Positions 43,901 through 48,719 of a stretch of 48,719 nucleotides of DNA are shown here, piece after piece. The translations under genes and the position numbers were made by a program. The stretch is from Bradyrhizobium acaciae (GTDB lineage: Bacteria > Pseudomonadota > Alphaproteobacteria > Rhizobiales > Xanthobacteraceae). The stretch is taken from the NCBI RefSeq assembly GCF_020889785.1, contig NZ_JACMYK010000047.1, positions 1 through 48,719 on the forward strand, given 5' to 3'. The first letter of the stretch is position 1; every line of letters starts with the position of its first letter. The notes under the pieces are model-generated. The model had not been told where the DNA came from, ran no database searches, and was given only the letters and a program-made list of their open reading frames with translations.

Positions 43901-45749
43901 CGTCACTGGTCTCGATCGTCATGTCGTGCAGCCACACCGGTTCCGGCCGGTTACCGGGCGTGATCTGGTAAGTGCGTTCATTGACAACGCGCAGGCCGTG
44001 ATTCTCGATCACCGGCACGCGATAGGACAGCGACAGCGGTACGGCGTCCGAGAATACCTTAAGACCGAAGTGTCTCGGATCGTCACCTGCGATGTGGTAA
44101 ACCGAAATCGTCACCGGGCGGGCTGGCGTCAGCTTTTCGACAGTCGTGATATCGGTGATCGCCTGTTCCGCGCCAAATACCTCGGTATAGCCGCCGCTAA
44201 AGGCCCGTGCATACCGGTTGGCGATCATGCGTGCTCGCATGCCGTCGGTCGACGCGGTGAGCGCTGCCTTCAGCTTGTCCGCCCAGGTCGCGGCAATGGC
44301 GCCGATCCCGGCTTCTAGCGTGGCGTGGTCGACGACGGGCGTTTTGCCTTCATAGCGCCCGACGATGAAGTGGACGCGCGCAAGCGCGCCTTCAGGGAAT
44401 GATACGTAGGAAGCGGACAGGGTCCCCTTGAAGACCTGCGACAGGAAGGCTCCGACGCGCGTGCGGACGTCGGTGTCGTATTTGTCGCGCGGAATGAAGG
44501 TGAGGATGGAGACGAAGCGATCGAACTTGTCCACCCGCACCAGCGCCCGGACGCGCGGGCGCTCGTAGAGAAGCAGGATCTCGATGACGAAATTGTAGAG
44601 TGTGTCGACGTCGATCTGGAACAAGTCGTCACGCGGATAATCTTCGAGAATATGCATGAGCGCCTTGCCGGAATGGCCGTTCGGATCGAAGCCCGCGCGC
44701 TGCAGCACTCGCGAAATCTTGAGGCGCACATAGGGGATCTGCCGTGCCGAACGGGTGTAGGCGCCCGAGGTGAAGAGGCCGACGACGCGCAGTTCGCCTT
44801 CGAGCCGGCCGTCGGGCGAATAGAGCTTGATGCCTACATAATCCATCCGGATGCGGCGATGGACCCGGCTGCTGACATTGGCCTTGATGACGATCAGCAG
44901 GGTCGGCTCGTGCATGAACTCCCGAATTTCCGGCGACATCACTACCATGTCGTTGCCGCGGCGCAGAACCTTCACGTCCGGATCGCGTAGGATTCCGAGG
45001 CCTTCGCCGGTAGTGATGTCGTCCGACGCTTCGCTGTCGGGCGAGAAGCGATACTCGCGCACGCCGAGGAACGTGAAATTGTCCGCGCAGAGCCATTGCA
45101 GGAACTGATTGGCTTCGGCGACCTCGTCGATCGGCAGCGGCGGCGGATTTGAAGAGAACGTCTTGATCGCTTCCTCGACGCGGTCACGCATGCCGCGCCA
45201 GTCCGCGACACAGGCGCGGACATCGCTCAACGTTCTGGTCAGGCCGTCGATCAGCTTCTGGCGATCGGCATCGGCGTCCAGGCGGGTGATGTGGAGATGA
45301 ATCAGGCTTTCGCGCGCGCCCTTGGCTCCCTCCGGCAAAGCTTCCCCGTAGAACCGCAGCAGCTTGCCCTCATCATCGCGATCCACGGCGATGATCGGGT
45401 GAGCAACGAGGCTGACTTCGATGCCCTGCTCGGCGAGCTCCGCCATGGTGGAATCGAACAGGAAAGGCATATTGTCGTTGAGAATTTCGAGCACGGAAAT
45501 CTCGCGGCCGTTCGGCAATGTCGGGTTGACGACGCGGATATCGGCGCTGCCGGCCGTGCGCCGCTGGACGTGCTCCCAAGCCTGCTCCGCCAGGAGCGCA
45601 AGCGAGGCGGCATCGTAATTGGCGAGATCCTCGATGTTGGTGTAGCCGAACAACGGCTCGGCAAAGGCCCGGGGGCTGTTGCCCGCTGGCACGCTGCCCG
45701 CTGCGTCGCGGATCAGGGTTGCCCGGGCCTTGTCGTCGCGCCACGCCAT
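40938..45749 (-). CDS. NAD-specific glutamate dehydrogenase, large (180-kDa) class
   Basis: A 1,603-residue enzyme that deaminates L-glutamate to 2-oxoglutarate with NAD, acting mainly in glutamate and histidine/arginine catabolism. The length is right for this class. The N-terminal half is regulatory (ACT-like segments). The catalytic dehydrogenase core contains LRWSDRPQDFRTEILGLVKA, the lysine-rich PVGAKGGFVPKRLPP and the nucleotide-binding VGVGDMSGDVFGNGMLLS. The C-terminal 400 residues are helical. ATG 45749 has GGAGG upstream; the frame continuing to 45914 is not protein-like. This is a core chromosomal gene and marks the end of the island region. Confidence 0.96.
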   Translation of the reverse strand: MAWRDDKARATLIRDAAGSVPAGNSPRAFAEPLFGYTNIEDLANYDAASLALLAEQAWEHVQRRTAGSADIRVVNPTLPNGREISVLEILNDNMPFLFDSTMAELAEQGIEVSLVAHPIIAVDRDDEGKLLRFYGEALPEGAKGARESLIHLHITRLDADADRQKLIDGLTRTLSDVRACVADWRGMRDRVEEAIKTFSSNPPPLPIDEVAEANQFLQWLCADNFTFLGVREYRFSPDSEASDDITTGEGLGILRDPDVKVLRRGNDMVVMSPEIREFMHEPTLLIVIKANVSSRVHRRIRMDYVGIKLYSPDGRLEGELRVVGLFTSGAYTRSARQIPYVRLKISRVLQRAGFDPNGHSGKALMHILEDYPRDDLFQIDVDTLYNFVIEILLLYERPRVRALVRVDKFDRFVSILTFIPRDKYDTDVRTRVGAFLSQVFKGTLSASYVSFPEGALARVHFIVGRYEGKTPVVDHATLEAGIGAIAATWADKLKAALTASTDGMRARMIANRYARAFSGGYTEVFGAEQAITDITTVEKLTPARPVTISVYHIAGDDPRHFGLKVFSDAVPLSLSYRVPVIENHGLRVVNERTYQITPGNRPEPVWLHDMTIETSDGQPIEITPEFSHRLEASIMAVVTDRAESDGYNGLILRTALSWREVSTIRALSRYLHQIRAPFTQDYMWQTLRKNAAITATLVALFQTRLDPRLVLTDAERSACETALLAEIEEQLKSVASLDEDRILRRFTNLVQATVRTNLWQIGENGHPRPVISFKFEARRIDDLPAPRPLYEIFVYSPRVEGIHLRFGKVARGGLRWSDRPQDFRTEILGLVKAQQVKNAVIVPVGAKGGFVPKRLPPPSNRDAWLAEGTEAYRIFVRSLLELTDNLDGDVVVPPESTVRYDGDDPYLVVAADKGTATFSDVANAISAEKNHWLGDAFASGGSQGYDHKKMGITARGAWEAVKRHFRELGTDIQTMPFTAVGVGDMSGDVFGNGMLLSPATRLVAAFDHRDIFIDPSPDPLTSFAERKRLFDLPRSSWQDYNKSLISQGGGVFSRSLKAIPLAPEVRALLDLDKPQATPFEVMTAILKARADLLWFGGIGTYIRSSAETDDQAGDRANDPIRIAGGDVRARVIGEGANLGVTQRGRIEAAQKGVKLNTDAIDNSAGVNTSDVEVNIKVALARPEREGRLSPADRNSLLAAMTEEVGALVLRNNYLQTLALSLAERKGVAETGFLTRLMQSLELRGLLSRAVEFLPDDAALTERTRRGQFLTRPELAVLLAYAKLTLYDDLLVTGVPDDPYLARELSQYFPRAIQDKFPGATELHRLRREIIATSLANAVINRGGPACVVRLIDETDADVSTIVMAYVAVDECYGLKWLNDAIDALDACIDGQLQLSLYASVQDLLLSRMVWYVRNVDFKDGLEAVVARFGPAIRQIVAGLDTALPPDLQAARVKRRQELADAGVPAGLAGELADLDALDSAPDIVTVAERTTRPIGDAAATFYAAEANFRLDRIIAAARKVPANDYFERMAIDRAVEQIAGAERRLAADMLATGQSGQEAIETWLAAHPEATRIRRSVEEIAASGMTLAKLTVAANLLADLVRA

Positions 45750-46102
45750 AATGTCCTCCATTTGCCGTGCCGTCCGATCGCAACCGCGATCATCAGCTTG
45801 ATTCTGGAGTGCATCCCTTCGAGCCCGGTATCGAAGCTTCGACGGCTTCCGATGACAATACACGATCCCGCAGCGAAAGGTGCACGCCGTCGTGAAGCGC
45901 GCTGAATTTCCCAAAGACAGCGGGTGGGACCGAAGTCGACACCGACGGCGATCGAACGCTTAGGATAGGAAATCACATGTAATTTCAATTATATATGTGC
46001 TCGTTGGTTGTCCTGAATGGTGTGCCACTTCTTCTTTCTGCCCGCCCGTTGTCCGGCCATGGTGCCGGCCGGTCTGCCGGTTTCCGGCAGACCGGCCTCG
46101 CC
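45750..46102. other. Intergenic region between CBS-domain gene and glutamate dehydrogenase
   Basis: About 350 bp without a gene. It contains an AT-rich stretch with an imperfect CACAT...ATGTG inverted repeat at 45974-45999 and a strong hairpin at 46067-46097. It must hold the glutamate dehydrogenase promoter; no -35/-10 pair could be assigned safely. Confidence 0.5.
46067..46097 (-). terminator. Hairpin after the CBS-domain gene
   Basis: GGCCGGTCTGCCGG and its exact complement flank a 3-nt loop, giving a 14-bp stem just downstream of the stop at 46103 on the minus strand. No T-run follows, so termination is likely but Rho help may be needed. Confidence 0.6.
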
Positions 46103-46522
46103 TCAATGATGAGCCGACACGCTCTTCATGTATTCGGACATGAGATCGGCACCGGCAAAGTGGCCCACATCCCCCAGGCTGATCATGCCGACCATTCGCT
46201 TGCTCTTGTTGATCACAGGCAGCCTGCGGATCTTCAGCGTTTCCATGTGATGCACCGCTTTCGCCAGATCGTCGTCTTCCCGGCAGCAGTGGATGCCTTC
46301 GGTCATCACATCGCGCGCCGTGGTGCGCGCGGAGTTGAAGTCCTTGCTCGCAAGACCTTTACAGACGAGGTCGCGATCCGTCACCATCCCGATCAGACGA
46401 TCGTCTTGTCCGATCGGAATGCAACCGACATCGTGCCCTTGCATCAATTTTGCGACTTCAGTGATCGGGGTATCGGGGCTGACCCAATCGACACCCTTGT
46501 GCATCACATCCTTGACCTTCAT
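46103..46522 (-). CDS. CBS-domain-pair protein
   Basis: A 139-residue protein made almost wholly of two CBS motifs: KVKDVMHKGVDWVSPDTPIT with GCIPIGQDDRLIGMVTDRDL, then ARDVMTEGIHCCREDDDLAK with RRLPVINKSKRMVGMISLGD. Such pairs bind adenine nucleotides (AMP, ATP, NAD or SAM) and act as energy or redox sensors. Stand-alone small CBS proteins are common in alphaproteobacteria. Start ATG 46522 (MKVKDVMH) has GGAGG upstream on the minus strand; the longer frame to 46762 is Arg/Pro-rich noise. Partner unknown. Confidence 0.92.
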   Translation of the reverse strand: MKVKDVMHKGVDWVSPDTPITEVAKLMQGHDVGCIPIGQDDRLIGMVTDRDLVCKGLASKDFNSARTTARDVMTEGIHCCREDDDLAKAVHHMETLKIRRLPVINKSKRMVGMISLGDVGHFAGADLMSEYMKSVSAHH

Positions 46523-46607
46523 GGAGGACCTCCCTTGCAAGGCAGCAGCCCCCTCGCAGGCAACTATACAACAGATCGAGTGTGACCGCATGCGTCCTGC
46601 GCCTTGG

Positions 46608-47420
46608 TCAATTTGGCCGTCGCGCCAGACCCAAGTTCCTGGCCTTGTCCAGGTTACGGGCCTCTGCCAGCGCGGCCGCGCTCGGCAAGACGGCCGACGC
46701 AAGGTCGGTCTCGGTGAAGTCGACGCCGGCGAGATTGGCGCCGGAGAGGTCGGCTCCCGCAAGGTCAGCCTTGTTGAGGTTGCAGTTCGCCAGGTTCGCG
46801 TTCTGCAACTGCGCGAATTCGAGATCGGCGCGCGCGAGATTGGCGCCGCTCAGATCCGCATTCCGGAGGTCGGCGGATTTGAGCACGCCCCGCATCAGGC
46901 CCATCGATTGGTTGCGCATATCGGCGCTCAAATCCGCACCGGCGAGCTTCGCCCCGATCAGGCTGGCACCGGATAGATCGGCGGTGATGCGAGCGCCGCT
47001 CAAATCGGCGCCGCCAAGCTTGGCGCGCTGCATCTGCGTGCCGAGCAGCGATGCCTTGACGAAGGACGCCCCCGTCAGATCTGCGTCGATGAGCCACGCC
47101 TGGTTCAGCACGGCCCGATCGAAGCGCGCGGCTTTCAGATTGGTCCGGTTGAGCTTGACGAGATGAAGGTTGCCGCCGGAGAAGTCGAGGCCCGAGAGAT
47201 CGAGGCGCGACAGTCGCTTTCCCTCCAAATCCACGGAATGTCGGTCTCCTTGAGGCGCGGCCTTGAGGAGCGCGTCGACCTCGGCGCGCGTCATCTCCGA
47301 CGTCGTCATTTCCGGACTATCGAGGTCGACGCTGCTCAACATGTCTTGCGACATGGCGGCAGTCGGATCAACGAGCAGCGCCGCCATCGATACAAAAGCA
47401 AACGCGAGACGAAGCCGCAT
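46608..47420 (-). CDS. Exported pentapeptide-repeat protein
   Basis: A 270-residue protein. It has an N-terminal signal peptide (MRLRLAFAFVSMAALLVDPT), a short linker, then about 20 tandem pentapeptides of A(D/N)LxX form (for example LSGADL, LVGANL-like units from residue 70 to 255), which fold as a right-handed quadrilateral beta-helix. Periplasmic or surface location. Function of such exported solenoids is mostly unknown; protein binding is likely. There is no sign of the gyrase-protecting Qnr layout. Confidence 0.9.
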   Translation of the reverse strand: MRLRLAFAFVSMAALLVDPTAAMSQDMLSSVDLDSPEMTTSEMTRAEVDALLKAAPQGDRHSVDLEGKRLSRLDLSGLDFSGGNLHLVKLNRTNLKAARFDRAVLNQAWLIDADLTGASFVKASLLGTQMQRAKLGGADLSGARITADLSGASLIGAKLAGADLSADMRNQSMGLMRGVLKSADLRNADLSGANLARADLEFAQLQNANLANCNLNKADLAGADLSGANLAGVDFTETDLASAVLPSAAALAEARNLDKARNLGLARRPN

Positions 47421-47659
47421 CGCCGTCTTTCCGCTATTAAGGTATCGCTTCTCGCATCTTCGCGCCGGCCCCCGTGGGGATGTGCTTCCGGCGCCGGAGT
47501 ATGGAACCGGATCACAATCCTGGCAATGCTCGTGACCGTTTCATGCGAAGGCGCCTCGATTGGCGGTACAGAACCCCAGCCCGCGCCCTTCATCGCGTCG
47601 CGCGACCAACATCAAGATGAATAGCCACCGCTGCATCGGCCACCCCTATTGGCGCGGAC
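47421..47659. other. Short intergenic region with promoter of the pentapeptide gene
   Basis: About 240 bp upstream of the pentapeptide-repeat gene on the minus strand. Frames here look random; no gene supported. Confidence 0.4.
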
Positions 47660-47851
47660 CTAGCGATAGTCCTTGTTGTTGATCACCTCGCTGACGGCCG
47701 CCTGGGTGCGTGCGATGTCGCCGCGCAGCTTGAGAAGCTCGGGGGTCGCATAGCCGGACGCCCTGGCGGTCAGATCGAAGTCCGTATCGCCGGCGGAGGC
47801 CTTGCCGGCCTGGCCTGCGGCATTCTCCTGTTTTCGTTCGAGCCGCTCGGC
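47660..47851 (-). pseudogene. Gene relic: 63-codon 3' end without a start
   Basis: The minus-strand frame ends at TAG 47660-47662 and reads like true protein (FDLTARASGYATPELLKLRG, then DIARTQAAVSEVINNKDYR). The frame is closed upstream by TGA at 47852-47854 and contains no ATG, GTG or TTG at its front. The codon pattern is GC-rich and gene-like. It is best read as the end of a gene whose 5' part was lost or separated by a stop or frameshift. Family unknown. Confidence 0.4.
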
Positions 47852-48044
47852 TCATGCTATTCCAACATTGAACCCACATGATCGCGTTCCATCCTGACAC
47901 CGAGCTGACTCGCATTCGCTGTCGTTAACGATTCCGTCGACGCGCGATCTCGAAATCACGGAGTCAGCACAAACATTCACAACGGGTTCATGTCGCCGCC
48001 ACTATTCACTCCAACGCTGGGGGAAGAAGATTGGAGTATGTGCC
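47852..48044. other. Promoter region before the exported Tyr/Trp-rich gene
   Basis: About 190 bp; no gene supported. A GGAGT just before the ATG at 48045 could be the ribosome site of the next gene. Confidence 0.4.
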
Positions 48045-48719
48045 ATGCGCCGCATCGCCGGACTGCCTTTCGCTCTTGCTCTCAGCCTCTGCTGTCTCTC
48101 TCCGCCCAACGCTGCACGCGCGCAGCTCGCCATCGGCATTGGCATCAGCGTCGATGCAGCACCACCGCCCTTGCCTGTCTACGAGCAGCCGCCGATCCCA
48201 GGTGACGGCTACATCTGGACTCCCGGCTATTGGGCGTGGAGCGACGATATCGGTTACTACTGGGTTCCCGGCACGTGGGTGCTTCCGCCCGCACCTGCAT
48301 TGCTATGGACACCCGCCTACTGGGGCTGGACCGATGGCGTCTATGGGTTCCACGCCGGCTATTGGGGAGCGACCGTCGGCTTCTACGGCGGCATCTCTTA
48401 TGGCTTCGGCTACACCGGCGTCGGCTATGAGGGCGGCTACTGGCGCGGCGGCAGCTTCTTCTACAACAGCTCCGTCAACAACATCTCCAACGTCTCAGTC
48501 ACCAACGTCTACAACAAGACCGTCATCAACAACACGACCAACGTCAGCTACAATGGCGGCACCGGCGGCACCACGGCGAGGCCGACGCCGCAGCAGGTCG
48601 CCGCCGCGAACGAGCACCACGTGGCTGCGACCGCCGAGCAGACCCGGCACGCGGAAGCGGCGATGAAGAATCCGGCGCTGACGCTCGCCAACAACCATGG
48701 TCATCCGGCGGTCGCCGCG
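48045..48719 (+). CDS. Exported YxW/Gly-rich repeat protein, cut at window end
   Basis: At least 225 residues, open at the right edge (no stop in the window). A signal peptide (MRRIAGLPFALALSLCCLSP, then ends near ARA-QLA) is followed by tandem aromatic repeats of PGYWAW / PGTWV / PAYWGW / AGYWG form (about residues 55-110). A Gly/Tyr stretch comes next, then an Asn/Val-rich region (NNISNVSVTNVYNKTVINN), and a low-complexity Thr/Gly and Ala/His tail. Such YxWxxG-type repeats occur in surface or periplasmic proteins of Bradyrhizobium relatives; function unknown. Start ATG 48045 follows GGAGT by about 10 nt. Confidence 0.85.
   Translation, partial: MRRIAGLPFALALSLCCLSPPNAARAQLAIGIGISVDAAPPPLPVYEQPPIPGDGYIWTPGYWAWSDDIGYYWVPGTWVLPPAPALLWTPAYWGWTDGVYGFHAGYWGATVGFYGGISYGFGYTGVGYEGGYWRGGSFFYNSSVNNISNVSVTNVYNKTVINNTTNVSYNGGTGGTTARPTPQQVAAANEHHVAATAEQTRHAEAAMKNPALTLANNHGHPAVAA

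Noticed and set aside
42525..44318. Plus-strand 597-codon frame inside glutamate dehydrogenase
   Set aside because: Shadow frame created by GC-rich third positions of the real gene.
45974..45999. CACAT...ATGTG imperfect inverted repeat upstream of glutamate dehydrogenase
   Set aside because: Only five bases match perfectly in an AT-rich stretch; too weak to call a regulator site.
1..48719. CRISPR arrays, rRNA genes or complete insertion sequences
   Set aside because: No regularly spaced repeats, rRNA-like sequence or transposase with terminal repeats were seen.

Overview
The window looks like chromosome from an alphaproteobacterium of the Bradyrhizobium / Nitrobacteraceae type. This rests on the GC-rich coding style, the roughly 1,600-residue NAD-glutamate dehydrogenase, the tRNA-Arg island site and the style of the small exported proteins. 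No rRNA gene or CRISPR array was seen. Everything here comes from reading the sequence; no database search was run.

Layout. (1) 1-2395 is chromosomal: an exported alpha/beta-hydrolase-like protein and an SsuD-type flavin monooxygenase. (2) 2396-2472 is an intact tRNA-Arg(CCG). Its 3' part is repeated perfectly over 53 bp at 15631-15683, and a 40-nt copy lies at 40467-40506. The first pair bounds a 13.3-kb integrative element (2421-15683). It carries a tyrosine recombinase, small unknown genes, an NTPase/helicase-like gene with an HNH protein, a tightly overlapped three-gene operon (MmeI-like DNA methyltransferase, SF2 helicase, GIY-YIG/T5orf172 nuclease) and a membrane-protein pair. (3) 15684-40466 is a catabolic block rich in CoA chemistry. 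It holds three CoA ligases, a true thiolase, a thiolase-fold protein lacking its cysteine paired with a DUF35 zinc-ribbon protein, an MCC/GCC-type biotin carboxylase, three enoyl-CoA hydratases, a P450, a TauD-type dioxygenase, an SDR, an MFS carrier, a periplasmic binding protein and three regulators (AraC, TetR, TetR). It ends in a decayed integrase beside the third att copy, so it may be an older island joined in tandem to the first. (4) 40507-48719 is chromosomal again: a small unknown gene, NAD-glutamate dehydrogenase, a CBS-domain protein, an exported pentapeptide-repeat protein, a gene relic and an exported Tyr/Trp/Gly-rich protein cut by the window end.

How the parts work together. 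The most novel-looking system is the operon at 7095-13118. The methyltransferase has no nuclease motif that I can see, and a separate GIY-YIG protein follows the helicase. That suggests a restriction or phage-defence machine with modification, translocation and cleavage on three polypeptides. In the catabolic block, three nearly identical palindromes (TCTAACA-N2-TGTTAGA) sit in three separate promoter regions and define a local regulon. A different palindrome (ACCAAACA-N6-TGTTTGGT) lies between a CoA ligase and the first TetR gene. The enzymes fit breakdown of a branched or isoprenoid-like carboxylic acid through CoA activation, carboxylation, hydration and retro-aldol or thiolytic cleavage. 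The substrate cannot be read from the sequence.
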